A stretch of DNA of 64,000 nt from Acidobacteriota bacterium. Lineage in GTDB: Bacteria; Zixibacteria; MSB-5A5; GN15; FEB-12. Under the pieces are notes generated by a model that saw nothing but the letters and a program-made list of their open reading frames with translations, was not told the origin of the DNA and searched no databases. The translations under genes and the position numbers were made by a program. Below, piece after piece: positions 44,383 to 53,375 of the stretch (the first letter of the stretch is position 1; each line of letters opens with the position of its first letter). The stretch is taken from the NCBI GenBank assembly GCA_035529075.1, contig DATKXK010000018.1:1-64000 (forward strand), read 5' to 3'.

Positions 44383-45411
44383 ATGAATGGGTCGCAGTAC
44401 GATATTGCCGGCGGACTTAGCCCCTTGCGCAAACTGGGCCTGGCCGCCGTGACCGGGCTCGTGCTGGTAGTGAGCGGGTCCCTGGGGTTTGTCGTGCTGG
44501 AGCGGATGCAGCCGCTGGATGCTCTCTATATGACCGTTATCACTCTCTCGACGGTCGGTTTCGGTGAGGTAAGCCCGTTGCATCCGGCGGGGAAGCTGTT
44601 TGCCATAGGTCTCATCTTTGTAGGCGTCATTGTGGCCGGGGCAACGGTGTCCTTCATCGCTCAACTTGTGCTCGAAGGGCAGTTCAAGGAACTGGTCGTG
44701 AGGAGGAAAATGGAAGCCAAGCTCAGGAAGCTGTCCGGTCACTTTATCATCGCCGGTTACGGCCGGGTCGGCCGGCAGGTGGCCAGGGAGTTTGCCCTTA
44801 AGCGGGTGCCGTTCGTTGTTCTCGAGAACCATCCCGGCGGAATCGCGCAACTCGTTTCGGACGGCCACCTGTTCGTGCAGGGGGATGCCACCGACGAGGA
44901 CGTTCTGACGGCGGCGTCAATTGCGCGGGCGCGCACGCTCATATCGACCCTGCCGAACGAAGCTCAGAACGTTTACCTGACTCTCACCGCACGACAGATG
45001 CAACCCGATCTGAACATCATTGCGCGGGCCGACTTCGAGGAAGGGGAGAAGAAGCTCAAGCGGGCCGGTGCGGACAGCGTCGTCATACCGCACATACTCG
45101 GCGGCATGCGCATGGCCAAGGCCGCCTTGCAGCCCAACGTCGTGGACTTCATGCAAATGACCGCGCTGGGTGATGAGGGGCTGCTCGTTGAGGAACTCGT
45201 GATTCCGGAGGAGTCGGAACTGTCCGGCCGCTCATTGATGGAGTCTTCACTGAAGAAGGAGTACGGGGTCACGATCATCGGGATAAGGCAGCGCGGACAG
45301 AAGATGAGCGTGAATCCGGGTCCGGATACGGTTCTGAACGCGGGTGACGTGCTCGTGCTGCTGGGCCACACGGAGCACCTGGAGAGGTTGAGCCGCGACT
45401 TGCGCGGCTGA
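44383..45411 (+). CDS. Two-TM potassium channel with RCK (TrkA-N/TrkA-C) domains
   Basis: 342 aa. TM1 (about 18-38, LAAVTGLVLVVSGSLGFVVL), a pore helix with the K+ selectivity filter TVGFGEV (about 56-62), TM2 (about 72-92, FAIGLIFVGVIVAGATVSFIAQ). Then comes a cytoplasmic RCK domain with the Rossmann motif IIAGYGRVGRQVA (about 124-136) and the acidic strand-end DATDEDV, and a TrkA-C domain (about 255-342, LVEELVIPEESELSGRSLMES ... GDVLVLLG). This matches MthK/GsuK-type channels gated by ligand binding to the RCK ring; four pore subunits are expected. ATG 44383 is the first start consistent with the family. The upstream open frame covers the VanZ-like gene on the other strand. Confidence 0.93.
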   Translation: MNGSQYDIAGGLSPLRKLGLAAVTGLVLVVSGSLGFVVLERMQPLDALYMTVITLSTVGFGEVSPLHPAGKLFAIGLIFVGVIVAGATVSFIAQLVLEGQFKELVVRRKMEAKLRKLSGHFIIAGYGRVGRQVAREFALKRVPFVVLENHPGGIAQLVSDGHLFVQGDATDEDVLTAASIARARTLISTLPNEAQNVYLTLTARQMQPDLNIIARADFEEGEKKLKRAGADSVVIPHILGGMRMAKAALQPNVVDFMQMTALGDEGLLVEELVIPEESELSGRSLMESSLKKEYGVTIIGIRQRGQKMSVNPGPDTVLNAGDVLVLLGHTEHLERLSRDLRG

Positions 45412-45743
45412 TGTTTCTGTGCAAGTAAGCCTTTCCAGCGCGGTCGGTTAGCCTGCTGATATGCCAATTCTGCCGTCAGTTACGTGGGCGGGGGCAAAAA
45501 GGCCTTGCCGTCGGGCCGGGCGGGGTCTATGTTATATAGTTAGGCTGTTTTTGAATCGATCCGCCGGCTTCATGCCGTCAGAGCGGCGCTGGTGGTAAGG
45601 GACAAATACTAAATCCGAACAACCGGCCCGAGAAATGTATCTGCAGGACTGTTGTAGTAGATAGGTAAGCAAAGACGAGTATTGGTCCGTCCCCAGTGGC
45701 CGGTCTGAGTATTTTTGGGCGGACCGCAACATATGAGACTGGA
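45412..45743. other. Spacer before the symporter gene
   Basis: No gene seen. A TTGCCG (45505) and TTATAT (45532) are 21 nt apart, too far for a confident promoter. Confidence 0.4.
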
Positions 45744-47948
45744 ATGTCAGGAAAAACAAACAGATGGGTAGTGCCGGGAATCTTGGTTGGAGTAGTTCTC
45801 GGCGGCCTGCTCGGGGTATGGGTGCCGCGGTTTATGGAGGCAATAGGCTTCCTGGGCGACCTGTTTATCGACGCTCTTACGGTGGCAATCCTGCCGCTGC
45901 TGCTGACGACTATAGTGGTTCGCGTATTTCAGATGGGGAATCGGCAGAAAGTATCCGCGGTCACGGGCAAAGCCATTTTGTATTTCGCCGTTATTGGCCT
46001 TGTGGCGGCCGGCATCGGGCTGGCCACGGTTGAGGTTCTTCGCCCCGGTGAGGGCGCGGCGAGGGTCTTTAGTGATCTGTACCGGGATTGGTCCCCGGCG
46101 GGGGTTCTGCATCTGCCGGCCTGGAGTTACATCGGCCTGGTGGTGTTCAGCCTGCTCTTCGGCAGTGCCCTGAGCGCCTTTGGCAGCAGGGCCAGGACGA
46201 TGACCAATTTCCTGGGTCAGGCCGATCAGGCGCTGACCAAAGTGCTGCGAGGACTCCTGTATGCAGCACCGCTCGGCATGTTCTCCCTGGTGGGCTCAAT
46301 GATAGCCAGGGACGAGGTGACGCGTATCTCGATGGCCAGCCTGCTCCCGGGCAGCGGGCAGTCACAACCGGCCATAAACATGATTGTCCAGGCGGCCGCG
46401 GGTTATCTGCTGGCCGTCGTGCTGGCTCTGCTGATTCTGGCCGTGATAATCCTCCCTCTGACAGCTAAGCTGTTCGGAAAACAGCCTGTAATCAGGCTGT
46501 TCGGTTCTATGGCACCGGCCGTTGTCTCTTCGTTCGGGGCTTCCTCCTCATTGGCCGTGCTGCCGTTCACACACCTCGGCCTGGCCTCGAGGCAAACCCT
46601 GGACAGCCGGGCGGGCGCGCTCGTGGCCCCGTTGGGCCCCGTGCTCAACGTTGGCGCCACGGCGTTGTGCACGGTAGTGGCGACGGTTTTTCTGGCCCAG
46701 GCCTCCGGGTTCGAATTGTCACTTTTTCAGTATGCCGGCATAGTCATCCTGCCCCTGCTGCTGGCGGTCGGGAAGGTCGGCCTGCCTTACGCCGTACCGG
46801 CCATCGTTCTGACGCAGATCTCCGTCCTGGGCTTGCCGGCGGGAGCGGCCGCGGGCCTGGCCATGGTGCTGCTGGTCGACTGGCTGGTTGATCGTCTCAG
46901 GGGTGCGGTGAACGTCTGGTCCGATTCCGTCGTCGCGGTCGTTATCGCTGAGTCCTTCGAGTTCAAAACGGCTCGTGTTACGCACACCCGTGAAAGGGAG
47001 CGCCCGCCCATGCGGCCGCGGCGACCTGCCGGTCGCGGACGCGGCGAGGCACCCGCCCCTGTTCGCCGAAGGACCGATCAACGCGAGCCTCGGCGGGCCA
47101 GAGAGCACCGCCCGGAGGAGCGCAGGGGAAGGTCTCGTCCGGCGGGCAAAACGGCCCCCGGGGTGGCCTCGGGAACTCGGGCCCCGGCGTCCCAGGAGAA
47201 GCCAAGCCGGCAGGAAAGCCGGTCCCCGTTTGATATGTCGCCGGTACACACGCCGAAGTTGGATATGGACGTCACGGGTCCCGCCGACAGCCCATTGACC
47301 GGCGATAAAGCGGATGCAAGAGTCGCCGGCGCACGTGATCACGGCGACCGCCCGGAGAGAGGCTCGGCGCGCGGCGGCCGTCACCGGGGTGACCGCACCC
47401 ACGGAGCATCAGCCGGCTCGCACGGCCGGCAGCCGGACCGTGGTCCGACAGACGACACCGGTTCAGGCAGGAGCGGAAGGCTCAGCCCCGAAACCATCGC
47501 CCGGGAACTCAAAAGAGTTTCCGAGCGGGATGACATCGAAGGCTCCGAAGGTTTTGAAACGGGCGGTGAATCGCACGCCGAGCCGGAAACGCAGCCGGTG
47601 CCTCTGACAAGTCCGGAACCGCCGGGCGACGAGCAGACATCGTCACGCGAGGCCGCCGGGCCTCCCGGGGACCGGGAGGAGACCGAGGCATCCGCCCCGG
47701 AGAGTGAGACCGTCGGTGAGACGGAACAGCCGTCCATACCCGAAGGGGTCGGTTCGGCCGTGCCGGAAAGTGAGGAGAAAGAGGCCGGTGCCCAGTATGG
47801 CCGACCCAGATCGCGCCGCGGTGAGAAATTCCGCAACGGGCACAAACCGCCCGAGCCGGGGGACGAAGAGATACCGGAAGCAAAAGACAAGTTCTCCCGT
47901 GAGGAAGTGACTTCATTCGGGAGAACCAAACGCAAGAAAACCCGGTAG
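45744..47948 (+). CDS. Dicarboxylate/amino-acid:cation symporter (SDF family) with long disordered tail
   Basis: 734 aa. Residues about 1-415 are a complete SDF (GltP/DctA-like) transporter: eight or so hydrophobic segments, the LPLLLTTIVVRVFQMG region, a re-entrant serine-rich loop (APAVVSSFGASSSLAVLPFT) and a terminal AVNVWSDSVVAVVIAESFEF. It probably takes up an acidic amino acid or dicarboxylate with Na+ or H+. Residues about 416-734 are a low-complexity tail, first Arg/Pro-rich (RPPMRPRRPAGRGRGE), then Glu/Ser/Pro-rich, ending in a basic patch (FGRTKRKKTR). Such a tail is not part of the family, and no frame break separates it from the transporter. It may bind nucleic acid, membrane or a partner; this is inference. 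ATG 45744 fits the first membrane segment. Confidence 0.88.
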   Translation: MSGKTNRWVVPGILVGVVLGGLLGVWVPRFMEAIGFLGDLFIDALTVAILPLLLTTIVVRVFQMGNRQKVSAVTGKAILYFAVIGLVAAGIGLATVEVLRPGEGAARVFSDLYRDWSPAGVLHLPAWSYIGLVVFSLLFGSALSAFGSRARTMTNFLGQADQALTKVLRGLLYAAPLGMFSLVGSMIARDEVTRISMASLLPGSGQSQPAINMIVQAAAGYLLAVVLALLILAVIILPLTAKLFGKQPVIRLFGSMAPAVVSSFGASSSLAVLPFTHLGLASRQTLDSRAGALVAPLGPVLNVGATALCTVVATVFLAQASGFELSLFQYAGIVILPLLLAVGKVGLPYAVPAIVLTQISVLGLPAGAAAGLAMVLLVDWLVDRLRGAVNVWSDSVVAVVIAESFEFKTARVTHTRERERPPMRPRRPAGRGRGEAPAPVRRRTDQREPRRAREHRPEERRGRSRPAGKTAPGVASGTRAPASQEKPSRQESRSPFDMSPVHTPKLDMDVTGPADSPLTGDKADARVAGARDHGDRPERGSARGGRHRGDRTHGASAGSHGRQPDRGPTDDTGSGRSGRLSPETIARELKRVSERDDIEGSEGFETGGESHAEPETQPVPLTSPEPPGDEQTSSREAAGPPGDREETEASAPESETVGETEQPSIPEGVGSAVPESEEKEAGAQYGRPRSRRGEKFRNGHKPPEPGDEEIPEAKDKFSREEVTSFGRTKRKKTR

Positions 47949-48012
47949 TCGGCAAAACCAGGTTGGCATGCGGATCGTACAGTAGTCAGATGGCACGAGG
48001 TCGTGTGAGCGT

Positions 48013-48876
48013 ATGAATGGACTGAAGGTTGCAATGCTCATGGCGGGGCTGATGGTTCTGTTCATGGCAGCAGGCTTCTTCATCGGGGGGCGAAACGGTC
48101 TGTATTTGGCCTTTCTGCTCGCCGCCGCCATGAATTTCATCACCTACTGGTACTCTGACCGGATGGTCCTGCGTATGTATCGGGCCGTCCGGGTTCATGA
48201 AAGCGATCAACCGCGCCTTCTGCGCGTGGTCAAGCGGGTGGTGACGCAGGCCGCGCTGCCGGAGCCGCGCGTATACGTGGTTCCCACCCGGGCTCCCAAC
48301 GCGTTCGCCACCGGCCGGAATCCCGAGCATGCAGCCGTGGCCGTTACAGAGGGTCTGCTGGAACTGCTCAGCGAAGATGAACTGGAAGGTGTAATCGGGC
48401 ACGAGTTTGCCCATATCCGCAACCGGGATATGTTGATCGGGACGGTGGCGGCGACCTTTGCCGGTGCCATTGGCATTCTTGCATCGATTGCGAGGTTCGG
48501 TGCCATTTTCGGGGGTTACAGCCGCGAGGGCAACCGCGGCGGCGGGATCGGTCTTTTGGTGACCGCGATAGTTGCGCCGCTGGCGGCTCTTGTCCTGCAG
48601 ATGGCCATCTCTCGACAGCGGGAGTACAAAGCGGACGCCGCAAGCGGCCGCCTTACGGGCAAGTACGAGGGGCTGGCCTCGGCCCTGCAGAAGCTTCATC
48701 GCTCACCGATTCGGTTGAACCTTGATGCGCGCCCCGCCACGGCGCATTTGATGATTGCCAACCCGCTTTCCGGCAGAGGATTGGCCGTCATGTTCTCGAC
48801 TCACCCGCCGGTGGAAAAGCGAATCGCCAGGCTTAAGGAATTGGCCCAGCAGGCACCGTACCAGTACTATGTCTGA
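48013..48876 (+). CDS. htpX: HtpX-type M48 membrane metalloprotease
   Basis: 287 aa. Membrane quality-control protease. Two N-terminal membrane segments (about 5-50), the zinc-binding HEFAH motif in VIGHEFAHIRNRDML (near residue 135), two further hydrophobic segments (about 145-200) and the third zinc-ligand glutamate in REYKADAASGRLTG. The closing MFSTHPPVEKRIARL is diagnostic of HtpX. It degrades misfolded or damaged inner-membrane proteins in relatives. The ATG lies 65 nt after the symporter stop, and co-transcription is plausible. The next gene starts 59 nt downstream on the same strand. Confidence 0.95.
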   Translation: MNGLKVAMLMAGLMVLFMAAGFFIGGRNGLYLAFLLAAAMNFITYWYSDRMVLRMYRAVRVHESDQPRLLRVVKRVVTQAALPEPRVYVVPTRAPNAFATGRNPEHAAVAVTEGLLELLSEDELEGVIGHEFAHIRNRDMLIGTVAATFAGAIGILASIARFGAIFGGYSREGNRGGGIGLLVTAIVAPLAALVLQMAISRQREYKADAASGRLTGKYEGLASALQKLHRSPIRLNLDARPATAHLMIANPLSGRGLAVMFSTHPPVEKRIARLKELAQQAPYQYYV

Positions 48877-48935
48877 CACTGAGACAGCCGACGGCTCCGA
48901 CATCCCGTTGCCCGAACGAAAGGCGCTTGCCGGGA

Positions 48936-50249
48936 ATGGATAGTCGCCTGTTAATAGAGCTGCTGGCCATTCTCGCCCTGGTGCTGGCCAACGGTTTTTT
49001 TGCCCTCTCGGAATTCTCCGTAATTGCCAGTCGCAGAAGCAGACTCCTGCAAAAAGCACAGCGCGGCAAGATGGGGGCTACCAGGGCGGTTCGGTTATAC
49101 CAGAATCCGGAGCGCTTCCTGGCCACCGTCCAGGTGGGAATCACGCTGGTGGGGGCTCTGCTTGGAGTTTTCAGCGGCGTCACTGTCGTCGAGAAGCTCA
49201 GAGTGTGTCTTGCGGCTTCGTCGATCGAAATCATTAGCCAGGCTGCCAAGCCGCTGTCCGTGGTGCTGGTCGTTCTCGCCATTACCGGCCTTTCGGTCAT
49301 ACTTGGGGAACTCGTGCCCAAGTACGTGGCCCTCTCCTTTCCCGAACGGTTTGCCCGGTACGTCTCCGGGCCTATCACGGTGTTCGTTCGACTGACGTCG
49401 TTTTTCTCCCGGTTTCTGGCCACGGTCTCAGTCCTCCTGGTCCGCCTGTTCGGGATCAGGCGAGCCCATACGGAAAGAGGCGTGACCGAGGACGAGATTA
49501 ATCTGATGCTCGTCGAAGGTAAGGAGACGGGTGTTTTCGACCAGACGGAGCAGGAGTTCGTTCGTTCCCTGTTCGAGTTTTCTGATTCGACGGTTCGCCG
49601 TGCCATGAAGCCGCGCGCCGACGTGGTCGGCTTCGATATCGGCGTTGATCCGGAAGCCATGGTAAAGGCCATCGTAAAACACGGGTTCAGCCGGTACCCG
49701 GTTTTTGACGGCACGATAGACAAGGTAATCGGTGTGATCTACGCCAAGGATCTCATCGGCGTGGATACCAGGGCGGAGGGCTTTTCTCTCAGGCGGTTAT
49801 TGCGCAAACCGCTCTTTGTGCCGGATTCAATGCTGCTGCCCACGCTGCTGAAAGATTTTCAGAAGGGCAAGAACCATATCGCCTTGGTGCTCGATGAGTT
49901 CGGCGGCACCTTCGGTATTATCACCCTCGAGGATATACTGGAGGAGCTTGTTGGCGAGATCCGCGACGAGTACGACGCTGAAGCCGCGCCGATAGTGAAA
50001 CACTCGGACGCGATCGCCTATGCCAGCGGCACGGTCTGGCCGGGAGATATCAACGAGGTGCTTGACAGCCGCCTGCCCGAGGACGCGGCGGAGACGCTGG
50101 CCGGGTTGTTTATTGATACGGTTGGCCGCTTCCCGGGCAAGCATGAGTCCGTTCAGATCGCCGATGTCAGGCTGACCGTGCTGGCCAAGGATGAGAACCG
50201 GATTCTCCGGTTGAAACTCGAAAAAGTGGCCGATACTAAGGACAATTAG
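48936..50249 (+). CDS. CNNM/CorC (HlyC)-family transporter with CBS domains
   Basis: 437 aa from ATG 48936. A DUF21/CNNM membrane domain (about 1-190; ALVLANGFFALSEFSVIASRRSRL, VGITLVGALLGVFSG, TGLSVILGELVPKYVAL) is followed by a CBS pair (about 200-340; FEFSDSTVRRAMKPRADVVGF, GFSRYPVFDGTIDKVIGVIYAKDLI, IALVLDEFGGTFGIITLEDILEELVGEI) and a CorC_HlyC C-terminal domain (about 350-430; GTVWPGDINEVLDSRLPED). Members are Mg2+ (or Co2+) efflux proteins or their accessory factors; the older name hemolysin C-like is misleading. ATG is preferred over TTG 48927. Confidence 0.93.
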   Translation: MDSRLLIELLAILALVLANGFFALSEFSVIASRRSRLLQKAQRGKMGATRAVRLYQNPERFLATVQVGITLVGALLGVFSGVTVVEKLRVCLAASSIEIISQAAKPLSVVLVVLAITGLSVILGELVPKYVALSFPERFARYVSGPITVFVRLTSFFSRFLATVSVLLVRLFGIRRAHTERGVTEDEINLMLVEGKETGVFDQTEQEFVRSLFEFSDSTVRRAMKPRADVVGFDIGVDPEAMVKAIVKHGFSRYPVFDGTIDKVIGVIYAKDLIGVDTRAEGFSLRRLLRKPLFVPDSMLLPTLLKDFQKGKNHIALVLDEFGGTFGIITLEDILEELVGEIRDEYDAEAAPIVKHSDAIAYASGTVWPGDINEVLDSRLPEDAAETLAGLFIDTVGRFPGKHESVQIADVRLTVLAKDENRILRLKLEKVADTKDN

Positions 50250-50279
50250 ACGCCTTGGTGGGAGACTGGTACCGCAACG

Positions 50280-50948
50280 ATGATAGCCGTTCTGCAAGCG
50301 CCGTTCAGGTGGAGCCGCCGCCTGTACGACTGGGTGTTAAGCTGGGGCACTTCCCGCCACGGCCAGTCGGCGCTCTTCATTCTCTCAGCCGCCGAGGCCT
50401 CTTTTTTCCCGGTGCCGCCCGATGCGCTCCTGATCGCCCTGTGCATGGGTGCCCATAAGAGATGGGCGCGGTTTGCCCTGGTCTGCTCGGTCGGATCGCT
50501 GATCGGCGGCATGCTCGGTTACCTCATCGGCTTCGCCGCCTTTGATCTCATCGGTCACAAGCTGCTGAGTCTGGCGGCCTGGCTGTCGGGGGTCGATGCC
50601 GACCAGTTGCTGCAAACAGCTATGTACTGGTTTAACGAGAAGGAAATCTGGGGGGCGAGGGTGGGTGCCTGGGCGGTTGGTATTGCCGGTTTTACGCCGG
50701 TGCCGTACAAGGTCTTCACCATCGCGGCCGGCTTTTTCAAAATGAGTTTCGCCGTATTTGTTGCGGCTTCGGCCATCAGCCGGTCGCTCCGTTTCTTCAT
50801 CGTGGCCGGGCTGATCGGCATACTGTTCGATAAATACGGCGAGCGTATCCGGAGCTTCATCGACAAGTATTTCAACCTCCTGGCGGTCGCCTTCGTTGTC
50901 CTGCTGGTGCTCGGATTCATGTCGCTGGGCTTCCTGCGCGGCGACTGA
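50280..50948 (+). CDS. YqaA-like VTT-domain (DedA-related) membrane protein
   Basis: 222 aa, five or six hydrophobic segments. Family features: SAAEASFFPVPPDALLIALCMG (about 40-60, the conserved E..FFPVPPD re-entrant loop), GGMLGYLIGFAAFD, GFTPVPYKVFTIAAGFFKM (the second re-entrant half with TPVPYK) and SRSLRFFIVAGL. VTT/DedA relatives flip phospholipids or undecaprenyl phosphate in some bacteria; the role of the YqaA branch is not settled. It starts 30 nt after the CNNM gene on the same strand and probably belongs to its transcript. Confidence 0.9.
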   Translation: MIAVLQAPFRWSRRLYDWVLSWGTSRHGQSALFILSAAEASFFPVPPDALLIALCMGAHKRWARFALVCSVGSLIGGMLGYLIGFAAFDLIGHKLLSLAAWLSGVDADQLLQTAMYWFNEKEIWGARVGAWAVGIAGFTPVPYKVFTIAAGFFKMSFAVFVAASAISRSLRFFIVAGLIGILFDKYGERIRSFIDKYFNLLAVAFVVLLVLGFMSLGFLRGD

Positions 50949-51036
50949 CCTCGCCGTCGCGCCTTTCCCCTCAGTGCAAAGAGCATACCCGAGATTTTGA
51001 CGTACCGTCGCCGGTTGCGGGGCGCTATATTGATTT

Positions 51037-51954
51037 GTGGAACGCAATTATGCACCTACCGGCCTGTCGGCCAGGAAGCTGGCCTGGACGATCCTGCTTA
51101 ACACCGGGATTACGGCAGCCGAGTTCGTCGGCGGGCTGCTCACGGGATACCTGGCTCTCCTGGCCGATGCCGTGCACAACCTGTCTGACGTTGCCGCCCT
51201 TGTTCTGGCCTGGCTTGGCGTCAAGGGGTCGGAGCTGCCGGCGACCAAACGTTCCACGTACGGTTACAAGCGCCTCGAGGTCATGACGGCGTTGATCTCC
51301 GCCATGGCCCTGGTCGTTATCGCCGTCTTCATCTTCATTGCGGCCTACGGGCGCCTGCGCAGTCCGCAGGCGATCAGCCATCCGGGGCTGTTCGTTACCG
51401 TTGCGGTGGTCGGTCTGCTGGGCAACGTCTTTTCGGTCTGGTTCCTCTCGTCGGAGAGGGGAAAGTCGCTCAACATGCGGACCGCCTTTCTGCACATGGC
51501 CTACGACACGGTGTCCTCAGTGGCCGTCGTGATCGGCGCCGTGATCATCCAGCTGACCGGGTGGGTGGTGATAGACGCCGTCCTGTCGGCGCTGATCGGC
51601 CTGATGATTCTCTGGTCCTCGTACCTGGTGATAAAGGAGGCGGTGTGGGTCTTCCTGGAGGCGGTGCCGCCGGGCATCGACTTCGACGCCGTTCACCGGG
51701 CAATCCTGAACGTTCCCTGTGTCCGCGACGTGCACGACCTGCACATCTGGTCCCTCTCGTCACACGAGGTAGCTCTCTCGTGTCACGTCTGCCTGAACGA
51801 GGAGGATTTTCATCGGGGGCCGGGCATAATAGAGCAGACCAGTGGCATGCTGCAGGAGCGCTTCGGCATCGGGCATGGCACCATACAGATCGAAAGAGAC
51901 GTATGCGCCCGGCCCGAACTGCTCTGTCGGCACGACAACAATCAGCACGAGTAA
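51037..51954 (+). CDS. Cation diffusion facilitator (CzcD-like)
   Basis: 305 aa. Exports divalent metals such as Zn2+ in exchange for protons. Six membrane segments occupy about 17-200. The two halves of the metal site are LADAVHNLSDVAAL in TM2 (Asp, His, Asp) and HMAYDTVSSVAVV in TM5 (His, Asp). The cytoplasmic C-terminal domain (about 215-300) has the usual VRDVHDLHIWSLSSHEVALSCHV metal-binding fold. The start is GTG 51037 with no ribosome binding site. TATATT at 51026-51031 ends five nt before it, which suggests either a leaderless message or translation from a read-through transcript. Its TAA overlaps the next start codon (TAATG). Confidence 0.94.
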   Translation: MERNYAPTGLSARKLAWTILLNTGITAAEFVGGLLTGYLALLADAVHNLSDVAALVLAWLGVKGSELPATKRSTYGYKRLEVMTALISAMALVVIAVFIFIAAYGRLRSPQAISHPGLFVTVAVVGLLGNVFSVWFLSSERGKSLNMRTAFLHMAYDTVSSVAVVIGAVIIQLTGWVVIDAVLSALIGLMILWSSYLVIKEAVWVFLEAVPPGIDFDAVHRAILNVPCVRDVHDLHIWSLSSHEVALSCHVCLNEEDFHRGPGIIEQTSGMLQERFGIGHGTIQIERDVCARPELLCRHDNNQHE

Positions 51955-53312
51955 TGCCGGATAAAAAGCTTGTCCAACTGGAAATCGCGGACCTCGCCTC
52001 CGACGGGCGGTCGGTGGGGCATCTGAACGGAAAGGTTGTCTTCTGCGACGGCGGCCTTCCCGGGGAGACCGTGCTGGCCGAGATCGTGCGCTCCAGACCA
52101 CGTTATAGCCAGGCGATCGTGCACGAAGTGGTGCGAGCGAGCGACGCCCGCATCACGCCGGTGTGCTCCCATTTTGGCCTATGCGGCGGCTGCGCTTGGC
52201 AGGACCTTACCTACGATCATCAGCTCGACTATAAGAAACGACAAGTTGTCGCCTGCCTGGAGCGGCTGGCCGTCCTGGGTTCGGTAGACGTAGCCGATGC
52301 CGTCGGTTCGCCGGACCTCTTTCACTACCGCAACAAGATGGAGTTCTCGTTTCACGCCACGCCTGACGGCGGCTTTACGCTGGGGCTGCATCGGCGCGGC
52401 CGTTTCGATGAGATTTTTGACCTGCACGAATGTCACCTGCAGTCTCAGCTTTCGAACCGCCTGGTCGACCGGGTGCGGCGCTTTGTAGCCGACGAGGGGA
52501 TATCCGTCTATGACGTCCGGCGGCACATCGGGTTCATGCGCTTTCTGGTGATCCGTGAAGGCAAACGCACCGGCCAGGTCCTGGTCAACATTGTCACCAA
52601 TTATGGCGACATCCCGGCCGGCCAGCGGCTCGTCGCGTCGTTAACCGGGGAGTTCCCCGAGGTCACCACCATCGTGCATAATCAGAACGGTCAGAAGTCG
52701 AACGTGGCGACCGGTGAGGTTGAAAGCGTTCTCTACGGGCCCGGCTGCATTGAGGAAGAGATCGGCGGTCTGCGCTTTCGGATCGAGGCCGGCACCTTCT
52801 TCCAGACCAACACGGCGCAGGCCGAGACGCTTTTCACGACGGCCTCCCGTCTGCTTGCCGCCGAGCCGGGCGACCGGCTGCTCGACCTGTACTGCGGTAC
52901 GGGAACTATCGGCATGCTCCTGGCCGGCCAGGTCCGCGAGGCGGTGGGAGTGGAACTGGTCGGTGAGGCGGTAGAACTTGCCCGTCGGAACGCGGCCGCC
53001 AATTCAATCGCCAATATTACCTTCATTCACGGCAGCGTGAAAGACGTGCTGGCCTCGGGCGCCGTTGGGCAGGAATCGTACAATATCGTCGTTGTCGATC
53101 CGCCTCGGGCCGGCCTCCATCGGAAAGCTCTTGCGGGAATTCTGGCCCTGGCCCCCGCCAAGCTGCTGTATATTTCCTGCAATCCGGCGACCTTTGCCCG
53201 CGACGCTCGGCTGATCGCCGATGCCGGATACCGCCTGCCCCGTGTCGTTCCCGTAGATATGTTCCCTCATACCAAGCATATCGAACTTGTCGCCCTCTTT
53301 TATCGTAGATAG
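51954..53312 (+). CDS. rlmD: 23S rRNA (uracil-C5)-methyltransferase, RlmD/TrmA family
   Basis: 452 aa. A TRAM domain (about 1-65), a four-cysteine [4Fe-4S] site begun by CSHFGLCGGCAW (about 75-86), a central domain with EAGTFFQTNTAQAETL (about 285-298), and the S-adenosylmethionine-binding LLDLYCGTGTIGMLLA (about 315). The catalytic Asp-Pro-Pro-Arg is VVVDPPRAG, the nucleophilic cysteine is in YISCNPATFARD, and the C-terminal DMFPHTKHIELVALF is typical. The family methylates U1939 or U747 of 23S rRNA or U54 of tRNA; sequence alone does not fix which, and RlmD-like is the commonest with this domain order. The start ATG overlaps the stop of the CDF gene by one base, indicating translational coupling. 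Confidence 0.9.
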   Translation: MPDKKLVQLEIADLASDGRSVGHLNGKVVFCDGGLPGETVLAEIVRSRPRYSQAIVHEVVRASDARITPVCSHFGLCGGCAWQDLTYDHQLDYKKRQVVACLERLAVLGSVDVADAVGSPDLFHYRNKMEFSFHATPDGGFTLGLHRRGRFDEIFDLHECHLQSQLSNRLVDRVRRFVADEGISVYDVRRHIGFMRFLVIREGKRTGQVLVNIVTNYGDIPAGQRLVASLTGEFPEVTTIVHNQNGQKSNVATGEVESVLYGPGCIEEEIGGLRFRIEAGTFFQTNTAQAETLFTTASRLLAAEPGDRLLDLYCGTGTIGMLLAGQVREAVGVELVGEAVELARRNAAANSIANITFIHGSVKDVLASGAVGQESYNIVVVDPPRAGLHRKALAGILALAPAKLLYISCNPATFARDARLIADAGYRLPRVVPVDMFPHTKHIELVALFYRR

Positions 53313-53375
53313 GACAACTTGCACGGCATAAGGAAATGTGGTACTTTGGCCGATTCATAAGGTCAAGGAGGATTC

